From NCBI GenBank assembly GCA_910588905.1, contig CAJURZ010000004.1, forward strand, positions 48,518 through 112,517: a stretch of 64,000 bases of DNA, read 5' to 3'. This DNA comes from an uncultured Eggerthellaceae bacterium. Lineage in GTDB: Bacteria > Actinomycetota > Coriobacteriia > Coriobacteriales > Eggerthellaceae. Position 1 is the first letter of the stretch. Each line of letters opens with the position of its first letter. A model generated the notes under the pieces. The model made no database searches. It was not told the origin of the DNA and saw nothing but the letters and a program-made list of their open reading frames with translations. The position numbers were made by a program, and so were the translations under genes. Of the stretch, positions 42,905 through 51,692 are shown piece after piece.

Positions 42905-43888
42905 TCACAGCCGTTCGTCCTTCTCGTACCAATCCAAGACCTTGCCCAAATAGGCCTTCGCGTAGTTGTAATAGATATAGAGCCACTCTCCTACATTGTC
43001 CCCTTCCGCCTCCTTGACCAGCGACCACACATACCAGCACCAGCCAGCGAAAGCCACGAAGGCGAAGTTATGGCGCAATTCCGCGAACGTGGGAGGGCGG
43101 CCGAAGTAATGCTCCAAGGCCCGCTCTGCCTCCTCCTCGGACAGCTCGCAGGTGACCGTGAACGTACCGAAGTCGTTCGCATAGTCAGCCATGCCCGCGT
43201 ATTCCCAATCGATGAGATAGAGATCGTCAGCCTCGTCCAGCAAGAGGTTCAGATAGAAGAAATCATTATGGGTAAGGCACTTCTTCGATGATTCTGCCTG
43301 TACATGCTCATAGAGCCTGGCTGCCATCTCAGCCATCTCAGCATACCCCGGCACGTCGATGGGGCCCTTCTCCAGAAGCGCCGCCTCATATCTCTTGCTT
43401 TCCTGGAAGAAGTCGAACGTACGGTCCATGACCACAGGTTCTGCATGGAGCCTGTGAGCCATCTGCATGGCCCGCGCGAGCTGCCCGTCATCATGGGGGT
43501 CAAGCTGACGGCAATCCGGAAGGAACCGAGATATCTTCCATCCCTTGTCCGGATCTTCGAAGATGAAGGTGTCATCTATCCCCAGATCCTTGGCCACCTG
43601 CTGAGCAGCAACCTCAGCAGCGCGGTCTATCAGCCGCTCCGTCCCAATGCCAGGATGCCGATAGACGTATTCGCCTGAATCCGTCGTGAAGTGCCATGAG
43701 AGGTTCGTAAGACCTTCCTTGAGCGGATAGATGTCCCTGATCTCTGAATGAAAGCAACCCAGCACCTTCGCTATATTCTCGAATGCCTCTGAAGCAGCGA
43801 TCGATCCCCCGTCTCCAGCGCTCCTGATGCTCTCAGGGAGAGCCGTCTGGCATCCCTGAGAGCCCTCCTCTGAAACACATCGTCCCAT
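42905..43888 (-). CDS. licA: LicA-type choline/ethanolamine kinase
   Basis: 327 residues from ATG 43888; the frame extends to 43945 without a better start. APH-fold kinase: YPLKEGLTNLSWHFTTDSGE, the catalytic LTHNDFFYLN (HxDxxxxN) and YLIDWEYAGMADYANDF. Phosphorylates choline (or ethanolamine) with ATP. Clearly paralogous to the C-terminal half of the 45215-46993 protein (same KEGLTNLS/KQGLTNLS, IDWEYAG/IDWEYSG, GEWLY). Follows eutH by 10 bases. Confidence 0.88.
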   Translation of the reverse strand: MGRCVSEEGSQGCQTALPESIRSAGDGGSIAASEAFENIAKVLGCFHSEIRDIYPLKEGLTNLSWHFTTDSGEYVYRHPGIGTERLIDRAAEVAAQQVAKDLGIDDTFIFEDPDKGWKISRFLPDCRQLDPHDDGQLARAMQMAHRLHAEPVVMDRTFDFFQESKRYEAALLEKGPIDVPGYAEMAEMAARLYEHVQAESSKKCLTHNDFFYLNLLLDEADDLYLIDWEYAGMADYANDFGTFTVTCELSEEEAERALEHYFGRPPTFAELRHNFAFVAFAGWCWYVWSLVKEAEGDNVGEWLYIYYNYAKAYLGKVLDWYEKDERL

Positions 43889-43898
43889 CTGCGCCGAC

Positions 43899-45161
43899 CT
43901 ATACGTCTTGGTAGTAATCGACAGCGATCTCACCTTCACCAGCACCGCTTGTCAGTACGCCTGAGCTACGGTCTTCCTCCTCGAGCTGCTCAGCCTTCCT
44001 CACCGCCAAGAGGAAAGCGAACACCATGGCGCAGATACCCGCGCAGAGCTTTCCAATGAAGACCGCAGCGATGAGAGAGGGCTGGAAGTTCGCTGTGAAG
44101 GAAAGATGATCGCCGAAGAGGAATGCGCAACACACAGAGAATGCAAGGACCAGTACCTTATCTTTCGCCTTCAGGTCCTTGATCATCGCCAACGCCGCGA
44201 GCACATTGGCTGAGGCTGCCAACAGACCGGTCGTGGCGTCTGAGGACAAGCCCACCGCACCACCGATCTTCGCCAAGGGCTTCGCTAGATAGCGACGGAT
44301 GAGGTAGACCATGGGGAAAGCGCCGCAGAGCATCAATCCGATGGCCCCCGAGACCTCCAAAGCACGGAAGATATCCTCATCATCGGCCAAGATGGGATCG
44401 AAGCCGAACCCGCCGAAGATCGCGGTGAAGATGCCTGTGAAATATTCGATGACCACGAGAACGAACACGATCTTGAGAGCGCTTTCCAGCACACGACCGA
44501 ATACGATGAAACCCTTGATCATCCCATCGGGAATGAACTTGAGGCCCAGGGCAAGCAGAACGCAGACCACCACCAAGGGAATGAGGTTCAAGCCGATGGT
44601 GGACCAGGCAAGCGCTAGCTGATACGTAGCATCAGCATTGGTGGATACGACCTCACGAACCACCGGATGGGCCAGTGCGATGATGACGCTCGCCACCAGC
44701 ACACCGATAGGGATGGCAAGCAAACCGCTCATGACGCCCAAGGCGAGGTATTTCCGATCGCGCTTCTCGAGCATCTTGAGTGCGACAGGAATAGTGAACA
44801 CGATGGTAGCTCCTGCCATGTAACCGGTCATCATGGCCATGATCCAACTCTCCCGGGTTTGAGCCAGCGCATCAGCAAGCTGATAGCCTCCCATGTCCAC
44901 CGCGATGAATGTCGTAGCCGCCATGGCAGGATCCGCTCCCAGAGCGCTGTAAGCAGGGCCAAAGACTGAGCTCACAAAGGCCGTCAGATAAGGAGCCGCC
45001 GCCATGATACCCGCCACGGGCAAGAAGATAGGGCCGATCGAATCAATGCCCGCTACGAACTGCTGACCCAGCTCGCTCTCTGGTCGGATCACAGAGGCAA
45101 TACACCCCGCGAGGGCGCATGCCATGATGATATACACCACGATCTGTCCGAAAAGCTCCAT
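43899..45161 (-). CDS. eutH: EutH-family ethanolamine permease
   Basis: 420 residues with about 11 membrane segments. GQIVVYIIMACALAGCIASV, ESELGQQFVAGIDSIGPIFL, TTFIAVDMGGYQLADALAQ and FGDHLSFTANFQP match EutH proteins. EutH carries ethanolamine into cells. Here it lies between two choline/ethanolamine kinases and not with any eut catabolic gene, so it most likely feeds head-group activation rather than catabolism. AAGGATAG ribosome site. The C-terminus ends in a short acidic tail. Confidence 0.9.
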   Translation of the reverse strand: MELFGQIVVYIIMACALAGCIASVIRPESELGQQFVAGIDSIGPIFLPVAGIMAAAPYLTAFVSSVFGPAYSALGADPAMAATTFIAVDMGGYQLADALAQTRESWIMAMMTGYMAGATIVFTIPVALKMLEKRDRKYLALGVMSGLLAIPIGVLVASVIIALAHPVVREVVSTNADATYQLALAWSTIGLNLIPLVVVCVLLALGLKFIPDGMIKGFIVFGRVLESALKIVFVLVVIEYFTGIFTAIFGGFGFDPILADDEDIFRALEVSGAIGLMLCGAFPMVYLIRRYLAKPLAKIGGAVGLSSDATTGLLAASANVLAALAMIKDLKAKDKVLVLAFSVCCAFLFGDHLSFTANFQPSLIAAVFIGKLCAGICAMVFAFLLAVRKAEQLEEEDRSSGVLTSGAGEGEIAVDYYQDV

Positions 45162-45214
45162 CCTGCTATCCTTTCTATTCCTGACAACCCGTCCGGGCAG
45201 TCCTCATCCGTTCC

Positions 45215-46993
45215 CTATCCGATGGATGCTGCAAGCTCGGATGCTTTACGACCATAGGTCCAAGCACATCGATACCAAAGATAGAGCCACTCCCCTACGG
45301 GGTCACCGCAGACCTCTTTGTACAGAGCCCATACGAACCAGTAGAAGCTCGCCAGCGATGTATAAGCGACACAATGGAAGAGCTCTTCTGGTGCCAGGTC
45401 GCGCTTGAAGTACAGACGCCAGACGCGCATCGCTTCCTCAAAGGTGTAGTCACTGCAGCAGATGAACGTGCCCAGATCACTCGCGTAGTCGCTCATTCCC
45501 GAGTATTCCCAATCGATGAGATGCATCTCATCTCCGCGCACGAGGATATTGGGGTCGTAGAAGTCGTTGTGACAGAGGCACTTCGGTCCCGGGTGGGCTG
45601 AGAGCGCCTCGTGCAGAGCATCCGCTTGAGCCACTAGCTCATCGAAGTCCTTGAATCTCGTGGCCTGGCGTCCCTCTATCAAACGCAGGAGCTTCTGAGT
45701 CTCCTCATAGATATCGAAGTCCCATTCAGAGACGATGCCACTCTCATGGAGCGTGCGAACCATCCCAAGTGCCTGTTCCACTTCACCCCAAGCGTGATAA
45801 TCAAGGGTCCGGCATCCCTCAATGAAGCGAGATATCTTCCACCCGCGCTCCGCGTCCTCATGGATATAGGTGCCATCAAGCCCTAGATCCCGAGCAGCTG
45901 CCTGCGAGAAAGCCTCCCCGGAACGGCTGATGATCTCATCGGTACCCTCCCCCGGATGGCGGTAGACATAGACCTCATCTCCTACGGTGAAACGGCAAGA
46001 TAGATTGGTGAGGCCCTGCTTGATGGGAACAACACCTTGGATCTGATCGCGATTACAGCCCAATACAGAGCAGATGTTGTCGAAGATATGGGAGTCCACG
46101 TTCTTGATGAATGCAGGATCGAATGCAGCTACCTCATCCAGGGAATCGAACTCCCAGATGACGCCATCGGGATACTTCCGGGCTACCATGGGAAGTTCAT
46201 CAAGGTGATCGAGATAGATATCCTCCCAGAGCTTGGGAGCCGTTGCGGGATCATCGTAGATGGCATCGAGGATCTGGACGAATCGAACAGCAAAAGCCTC
46301 ATCCCAGTACACATGGCCCATCATCGTCCATGAATCCGCTCCGCCTACGGTCGCCCCGCATATCCAATCCTCGCGCCCGCGTAGAGACATGCAGTACTCC
46401 TCGGTGGGACCTTCTTCATAGACTGCCGAATAGTACGAATCGTAGACGTAGGGCTCGAAGGGATTCTCGGTGAAGTAATCATCAGAAGAGCAGATATAGG
46501 TGTTCCCCAGACGGTCCTGGACACGACGGATGGTGGAGTTGTTGTTGCGCTTCGCATATTCCTCATTGACGACGATATCCACGCCGAAGCGCTCGCCTAG
46601 ATAGAAGAACTCCTCCTTCTTGTAGCCCACCACCACGGTGATGTCATCAATGCCTGCTTCCTTGAGCTGACGGATCTGTCGTTCTATGAGCACCTCCCCG
46701 CGCACAGTGAGGACTCCCTTGGGCTTCTCGTAGGAGATGGGTGCGAAGCGAGAAGAGAGCCCTGCGGCCATGATGACGGCATTGCGGACCCGGTAGGGAG
46801 CAAGCGCCTCGAAACCCTGGGCTGTTACGGCATCCCCGCATTCCCTATCAGCCACATAGCCCTGCTCACGCAATTCGCTCAGGACAGCACATACGCTACC
46901 CAAGGAGATAGCCGTAGCGGATGCGATCTCCCGCTGGGTCATGCCCGGCTGCTTCACCAGGGCAGAGAGCACAGAGAACTGCTTTCTGTTCAA
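45215..46993 (-). CDS. HTH + LicC-type cytidylyltransferase + LicA-type kinase in one chain
   Basis: 592 residues. Residues 1-65: a winged helix-turn-helix (SVLSALVKQPGMTQREIASA). About 70-300: a LicC-like nucleotidyltransferase with VIMAAGLSSRFAPISYEKPK, IDDITVVVGYKKEEFFYLGE and ICSSDDYF. About 310-592: a choline-kinase domain with KQGLTNLSCRFT, KCLCHNDFYDPNIL and HLIDWEYSGMSDYASDLG. One protein could make phosphocholine and then CDP-choline; the ethanolamine versions are equally possible. The start is TTG at 46993, keeping the HTH complete. First gene of the minus-strand lic operon. The enzyme parts look catalytically intact. Confidence 0.9.
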   Translation of the reverse strand: MNRKQFSVLSALVKQPGMTQREIASATAISLGSVCAVLSELREQGYVADRECGDAVTAQGFEALAPYRVRNAVIMAAGLSSRFAPISYEKPKGVLTVRGEVLIERQIRQLKEAGIDDITVVVGYKKEEFFYLGERFGVDIVVNEEYAKRNNNSTIRRVQDRLGNTYICSSDDYFTENPFEPYVYDSYYSAVYEEGPTEEYCMSLRGREDWICGATVGGADSWTMMGHVYWDEAFAVRFVQILDAIYDDPATAPKLWEDIYLDHLDELPMVARKYPDGVIWEFDSLDEVAAFDPAFIKNVDSHIFDNICSVLGCNRDQIQGVVPIKQGLTNLSCRFTVGDEVYVYRHPGEGTDEIISRSGEAFSQAAARDLGLDGTYIHEDAERGWKISRFIEGCRTLDYHAWGEVEQALGMVRTLHESGIVSEWDFDIYEETQKLLRLIEGRQATRFKDFDELVAQADALHEALSAHPGPKCLCHNDFYDPNILVRGDEMHLIDWEYSGMSDYASDLGTFICCSDYTFEEAMRVWRLYFKRDLAPEELFHCVAYTSLASFYWFVWALYKEVCGDPVGEWLYLWYRCAWTYGRKASELAASIG

Positions 46994-47141
46994 TTTATTC
47001 CAATCTCACAAAACTTTTGAACGCCCCTACTATAGCATAGAGAGATCCCCAGAAAGCCAGGCACCAGCGAGCGGTGGATATACAACTCACACCCATTGGT
47101 GCTGGAAGGCACTCAAAACCGTGGGGTAGCATGACGACAGC

Positions 47142-47179
47142 GGTGAACCTCACATGGACCCATGCTGCAAGGGTTCACC
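47142..47179. other. Inverted repeat in the 250-base gap between lic operon and flippase-licD
   Basis: GGTGAACC / GGTTCACC 8-bp stem with a 22-base loop containing its own small stem (CATGG/CCATG). No T-run follows on the minus strand, so termination is doubtful. A weak -10-like TATAGT lies at 47034-47029 (minus) upstream of the lic operon. No gene seen in 46994-47243. Confidence 0.35.
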
Positions 47180-47243
47180 CTTCGTTGGCATCTATATCCA
47201 AAAGGGAGCAACGCCCTGAGGAGCGAATGAACGTACGCTCAGC

Positions 47244-49313
47244 TTAAAGATGATGCGCTTCCAAGATATGGCATTCTCTCTGTCCCTCTGGAGGAGGTGT
47301 ACGCCAATCTCCATACACGATGGTCAGATACTCATCGTAGCCCTTGGGGACGATGTACCTACGGTCTTCGAAGGAAACCTCCAAGGGCTCGAACAGCGTC
47401 CGCGGGAACACATCATCTGCATCGTATCCGCCGATATAATCAGCCACGTAAGGGGCATCTCCCGCACGAGAGGCAGCCGCTGTCAGCTCATCGATCTTAC
47501 GAGCGAACCGATATGGTCCCAGCTTGCTCGCTATGGGACAGGCCAGCTTCTTGGCCCACCGAATGACCCAAGAAGAACCTACACTAGGCTTGGTCACCGC
47601 AAGATAGCGCAGGCTCTGATTGCGTGACACCTTCTTATGCAAAGCACTCGGATCATCACCAGCAGCATCGAGCGGGAAGATATCCACCCAGATGCCTGAC
47701 CCATATTCAGGCTTCATATATCGCTCTTCCACTTGCGTGGTAGCGTCTTCTATCTTGAAGAATGCATGGGGAGAGGTCTCATCACGATAGGAGATGAGAC
47801 GGAATCTGTCTGAGCTTCGCTCCGTGGGAAAGAGCCTATAGAACTCCTCATAGTCCTCTCGCATCATGAGGATGTCGATATCGTCATCCCAGGGGATGAA
47901 GCCACCGTGCCGCATGGCCCCCAAACAGCTTCCATAGCCAAGATAGTAGGTCAACCCGTGGCTGCGACATACCCGATCGATCTCATCCATGATGTCAAGC
48001 TCGATCCTCTTCATCTCATCAACGCTGATCGACCGCTTCATCTCTTGCTCCCCTTCCACTTCAAGATCTTCAGATATATCCCCGGGCTGCAAAGACCGAA
48101 CCTTGCTGATCAGAAAACCACCCATGACAAGAGCACTTCCCATCGATGATGCCAGCAGCACGATGCTCACGCCGTTCATATCCCACACGCTCACCGATGG
48201 GAGCGTGAGCCCAGCGGCGAGGACCAATGCGACGATGCCACCCAAAAGACCGCCTTTGTAATCCCGGATCGTGAGCATGAGCCCGTTCATGAATCCCATA
48301 TAAGCGATGCCGATGGAGCTGAGTGCGATGAGCGGAATGAGATAGAGATGCACATTGATGCTCTCACCGAACATCAAGGACAGCAACGGACCGCCGAACA
48401 GCATCAAAAGACCCAAGCACGCCACGCCCAGAATGAGGATAGAGATGCTCGCCTTCGCTAGAAGCGAGCGGAACTCTCGACTGTCCCCGTCGCTATAGCT
48501 CTTCGCGAAGTATCCCATCAGCGGATTATAGAGATAGGACGCACCGGACTGGATGATAGCCACAGGCGCTGATACGGAGGCGTAGATACCTAGAGCAGCT
48601 TCTCCGCTCACGTCGAAGAGATATTGACGTGGTATGGATGGCGCCGTCGCGCATGCAACGAACCCAACGACCACGGGTGCGCAATGCACCAGCAGATGAA
48701 GCGCCTTCTTCGGAGATATGCCGAATCCGAATCGTCCGAGCCTGCGGGTATGCGGGAGATCGAAGAGCACACCCACTGCGATGACCCCGCCGGTCATGAC
48801 GATCAAGGTCAACTCCAAGCTGCCCGTGAACGCGAAGGCAGCCACGAAGAGCCCCAAGGAAGCCACGCCTTGCAATGTGAGGGACTTCCCGATGTAATCC
48901 ATGCGTCGCTCAGCCTGATCTTGCGCATGGAGGACATCGATGAGCGAAGAGGCGATCCGATACACCCCGTAGAGCATGATGGCGCCCACCGCATCCCAGG
49001 AGCAGGTAAGCAGAGCGTATCCCAGGCAGAGCACGAGCGATATGCTGCATGTGAGCGTCCGGAACGCAAGGTATTCACCCACAGAGTTCTCGTGATGGAC
49101 ATCAGAAACCTGATAGATGTACATGCGATATTCCGCAATGGGCGCAAAGATGCCATACACCGTCATAGCCAAGGAGAGCACGCCAGCCGCATCGTAGCCC
49201 GAAGAGAGCCGGACGATGAGCACTGTTATGAGCCATTGGCATCCCAGGAACACCAACGAACCCATGGAGTTCCAAGCCATGTTCTGTCGCAGTGTCAGCG
49301 CCTTGGGCATCAT
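47244..49313 (-). CDS. Polysaccharide flippase (Wzx/TacF-like) fused to LicD phosphotransferase
   Basis: 689 residues. About 1-420: a MATE/Wzx-type flippase with ~12 membrane segments (NSMGSLVFLGCQWLITVLIV at the start, ending SSMGSALVMGGFLISKV). About 425-689: a complete LicD domain with YYLGYGSCLGAMRHGGFIPW, the metal-binding DDDIDILMM, GIWVDIFPLD and a C-terminal YGDWRTPPPE. LicD moves phosphocholine from CDP-choline to a glycan sugar; the flippase moves the lipid-linked unit outward. In pneumococcus tacF and licD1 are separate adjacent genes. An internal in-frame ATG at 48041 (residue 425) has GGGGAG 6 bases upstream and could also yield a free LicD. AGGAGG lies just before the first ATG pair. 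Confidence 0.9.
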   Translation of the reverse strand: MMPKALTLRQNMAWNSMGSLVFLGCQWLITVLIVRLSSGYDAAGVLSLAMTVYGIFAPIAEYRMYIYQVSDVHHENSVGEYLAFRTLTCSISLVLCLGYALLTCSWDAVGAIMLYGVYRIASSLIDVLHAQDQAERRMDYIGKSLTLQGVASLGLFVAAFAFTGSLELTLIVMTGGVIAVGVLFDLPHTRRLGRFGFGISPKKALHLLVHCAPVVVGFVACATAPSIPRQYLFDVSGEAALGIYASVSAPVAIIQSGASYLYNPLMGYFAKSYSDGDSREFRSLLAKASISILILGVACLGLLMLFGGPLLSLMFGESINVHLYLIPLIALSSIGIAYMGFMNGLMLTIRDYKGGLLGGIVALVLAAGLTLPSVSVWDMNGVSIVLLASSMGSALVMGGFLISKVRSLQPGDISEDLEVEGEQEMKRSISVDEMKRIELDIMDEIDRVCRSHGLTYYLGYGSCLGAMRHGGFIPWDDDIDILMMREDYEEFYRLFPTERSSDRFRLISYRDETSPHAFFKIEDATTQVEERYMKPEYGSGIWVDIFPLDAAGDDPSALHKKVSRNQSLRYLAVTKPSVGSSWVIRWAKKLACPIASKLGPYRFARKIDELTAAASRAGDAPYVADYIGGYDADDVFPRTLFEPLEVSFEDRRYIVPKGYDEYLTIVYGDWRTPPPEGQRECHILEAHHL

Positions 49314-49349
49314 CCCTCCTCTTGATCCCGTTGCTCAGCACCATGGTAT

Positions 49350-49377
49350 ATTAGAACGAAAAATGGGAATCTGATAG
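49350..49377 (-). promoter_or_regulatory. Promoter-like sequence of flippase-licD, shared with the LCP gene
   Basis: On the minus strand ATCAGATTCCCATTTTTCG is followed by TTCTAAT (49355-49350), 37 bases before the first ATG. It matches the LCP promoter at 37352-37378 in sequence and distance to the start. Confidence 0.5.
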
Positions 49378-49389
49378 GCGGTGTGCATA

Positions 49390-50493
49390 TTGGTCAGAGT
49401 GCTCCACGTCGTTGGTGCCATGGATAGAGCGGGGACCGAAACATTCATAATGAACCTTTACCGCCATATGGACCGAACGAAAGTACAGTTCGACTTCCTC
49501 GTCAATGCTCAGCAGCCATGCGATTATGATCAGGAGATCATCAGCATGGGTGGGAAGATACACCGCATCCCCACGTACTCGCTCATCAATTACCTGAGCT
49601 ATCGGCGAACATTCCGCACCTTCTTGGCTGAACATCCTGAATATCAGATCGTCCATGGTCACATCGGCAGCTCTGCACCCATCTATCTTGCTGAGGCGAA
49701 AAGACAGGGGCGATACGCCATTGCTCATAGCCATTCGGCTGTACGCATCACATCGCCGAGCGATATCGCCTTCAAAACGGCTGCTCGCCCGGTAAGAGGG
49801 ATCGCAGACTTCTATATGGCGTGCTCCCCCGAAGCAGCACTGGATCGCTTCGGCCCCAGGATCGCTGCCAGCGCTTCGTGCCGCATCGTGAATAACGGGA
49901 TCGATACGGAAGCCTATGAACGCAACCCCGAGAGCATCGCACGGGCCAAGGCATCCTTCGGCTTTGGCGATGAGCCCGTCTTCGGTCATGTAGGAAGATT
50001 CTCGCCTGAGAAGAACCACCGTTTCCTCCTGGACGTATTCGCCAGCATCAAGAGGAGCCTACCACCGGCGAAGCTCCTGCTCATCGGTAGAGGACCCGAA
50101 GAGGCGAGCGTGCATGAGCAAGCCCAAGCCCTCGGTCTTTCCGATGCAGTCCTATTCGCAGGCATCCGTGATGATATACCCGAGGCGCTTAGGTCCATGG
50201 ACGTCTTCCTCTTCCCCTCCATCTATGAGGGGCTGGGGATCTCTTTCGTGGAGGCTCAAACAGCAGGCTTGCCTTGCATTGCCTCTACGGGCATTCCCGA
50301 TCACGCCTGCATCTCTGATAGAGCACAACGCCTGTCCCTTGATAGGGACCTTTGGGCGACTGCAGCTACCGCTGCCTACGAAGCATCCCGCCAATCCAAA
50401 GATGACAGATGCTCACTCGCCAGGGAGCAGGGCTTCGATATCAACACCGTCGCAGAGATGCTCTTCGAGTTCTATCGCGAACACTCCGCCTGA
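49390..50493 (+). CDS. Family 4 (group 1) glycosyltransferase
   Basis: 367 residues from a probable TTG at 49390 with AGGCGGTG upstream (GTG 49381 is an alternative). VRVLHVVGAMDRAGTETFIM at the N-terminus, VFGHVGRFSPEKNHRFLLD, LLIGRGPEE and the nucleotide-sugar SIYEGLGISFVEAQ motif place it in GT4, EpsF/CapM-like. Retaining enzyme at the cytoplasmic membrane face. Overlaps the convergent licD gene by 22 bases. Confidence 0.9.
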   Translation: MVRVLHVVGAMDRAGTETFIMNLYRHMDRTKVQFDFLVNAQQPCDYDQEIISMGGKIHRIPTYSLINYLSYRRTFRTFLAEHPEYQIVHGHIGSSAPIYLAEAKRQGRYAIAHSHSAVRITSPSDIAFKTAARPVRGIADFYMACSPEAALDRFGPRIAASASCRIVNNGIDTEAYERNPESIARAKASFGFGDEPVFGHVGRFSPEKNHRFLLDVFASIKRSLPPAKLLLIGRGPEEASVHEQAQALGLSDAVLFAGIRDDIPEALRSMDVFLFPSIYEGLGISFVEAQTAGLPCIASTGIPDHACISDRAQRLSLDRDLWATAATAAYEASRQSKDDRCSLAREQGFDINTVAEMLFEFYREHSA

Positions 50494-51320
50494 TCACCGA
50501 ACTCGAGCCGCAGGGGAGCATGGTTCCTTCTCTGATCCTCGGGCGGCAACGAACGCCAATCCCCATACATATAGGAGAGATATTCGTTCAACTCCCGCGG
50601 TGCAGGGAATCGGCCACCTTCAAAAACCATATCTACCACAGGGAAGAGCCAGTCCACTTCGAAACCATCCTTGATCGGGTAAGCGAACGGCATCAACCTA
50701 TTGCTCGGATCATCTTTTGCGAGCAGAGCCCAATGATCGAATGATTCACGGATCCTCTTCGGAGTGAAGAGGATCCTAACAAGACCATGGAGACCGTAGC
50801 AAACCATTCGTTCACAAACCCCTAGTACACCTCCATGGGGCAAATAGACATGCGGCGAGTGGTATAAGTAAGAGACTCGTTGCCAGAAGAGGCATTTCCT
50901 CTGTTGCTTTTTCGCAACAACCTCATCCGACGAAAGGGTGTCATAGGGAAAGATATCGATGAAGATGCCTTGATCGAAACCGGCATCCTCAGTCTCCTGA
51001 GTCGCGAACACCGTGTCCGTGCGCACCACCTTGGCGAACAAAGGCGCAAAGCCTCTTGCGTTATCAGGCGTGCAGAGCTGATAGTTCTCCGGGAGGAGAG
51101 AAGGCGCCTCCTGGATGAATCGCTCGTATTCAGGACGCATCATCCCTAGATCGATATCGTCATCCCAGGGAATGAAACCTCCATGGCGTGCTGCGCCCAA
51201 AGCGGTGCCAGAATCCAGGAAGTACACGATATCGAGCTGTTTGCAAATCTCATCTATAGTCTGGAGCATCTCCAACTCAATAGCTTGCAGACGCTTCAGC
51301 TGCATCCCTTCATACTGCAT
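50472..51320 (-). CDS. licD: LicD-family phosphocholine/phosphosugar transferase
   Basis: 282 residues. LDIVYFLDSGTALGAARHGG FIPW then DDDIDLGMMRPEYERF, DQGIFIDIFPYDTLS and C-terminal YLSYMYGDWRSLPPED. Same family as the C-terminal domain of the 47244-49313 protein but clearly diverged, so it likely acts on a different sugar, as LicD1 and LicD2 do in pneumococcus. ATG 51320; 6 bases after the DUF2304 gene. Confidence 0.9.
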   Translation of the reverse strand: MQYEGMQLKRLQAIELEMLQTIDEICKQLDIVYFLDSGTALGAARHGGFIPWDDDIDLGMMRPEYERFIQEAPSLLPENYQLCTPDNARGFAPLFAKVVRTDTVFATQETEDAGFDQGIFIDIFPYDTLSSDEVVAKKQQRKCLFWQRVSYLYHSPHVYLPHGGVLGVCERMVCYGLHGLVRILFTPKRIRESFDHWALLAKDDPSNRLMPFAYPIKDGFEVDWLFPVVDMVFEGGRFPAPRELNEYLSYMYGDWRSLPPEDQRRNHAPLRLEFGDQAECSR

Positions 51321-51326
51321 GAGCGC

Positions 51327-51692
51327 TTAGACTCTCTCATCCTCAACGCCAGAAGGATCCGGAGCATCTAAATCCTCCAACGCTGACTCCTGTACGAGCG
51401 CGGTGAGCTTGCTCCGCAGGCGGGATATCTCCACCGTTGATGCGAACTCGCGGATCAGCAACAAGGCTATCACGTAGAGGAAGACCAGATTCGCAGGGGA
51501 TTCGATACCAAGAAGCTCTGAGAAGAAGAAAGCGATCTCAGGGAAGACAGCAAGCACGATAAGTGAAACCACGAAGAAGAGCCAGAAGAGAGAATCGGAG
51601 ATCTTCACCTCGGACTTCCTGATCTTGCGCAACATGACCAACAGGATCAGAAGCGCCGCGATGGCGAGCAGCAGGCGATAGGATACCGTCAT
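51327..51692 (-). CDS. DUF2304 small membrane protein
   Basis: 121 residues from ATG 51692 (AGGAGGAAGAG upstream). Three hydrophobic segments: YRLLLAIAALLILLVML, SLFWLFFVVSLIVLAVF and NLVFLYVIALLLI, then a polar acidic tail. DUF2304 genes regularly accompany a dolichol-phosphate-mannose-synthase-like transferase, as here, where the two overlap by 4 bases (ATGA). Possibly a membrane partner for that enzyme. Confidence 0.85.
   Translation of the reverse strand: MTVSYRLLLAIAALLILLVMLRKIRKSEVKISDSLFWLFFVVSLIVLAVFPEIAFFFSELLGIESPANLVFLYVIALLLIREFASTVEISRLRSKLTALVQESALEDLDAPDPSGVEDERV

Noticed and set aside
47100..47180. The GGTGAACC/GGTTCACC repeat as a riboswitch or attenuator for the lic genes.
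   Set aside because: It lies upstream of the lic operon promoter region and no known riboswitch core is recognisable; kept only as an unexplained inverted repeat.
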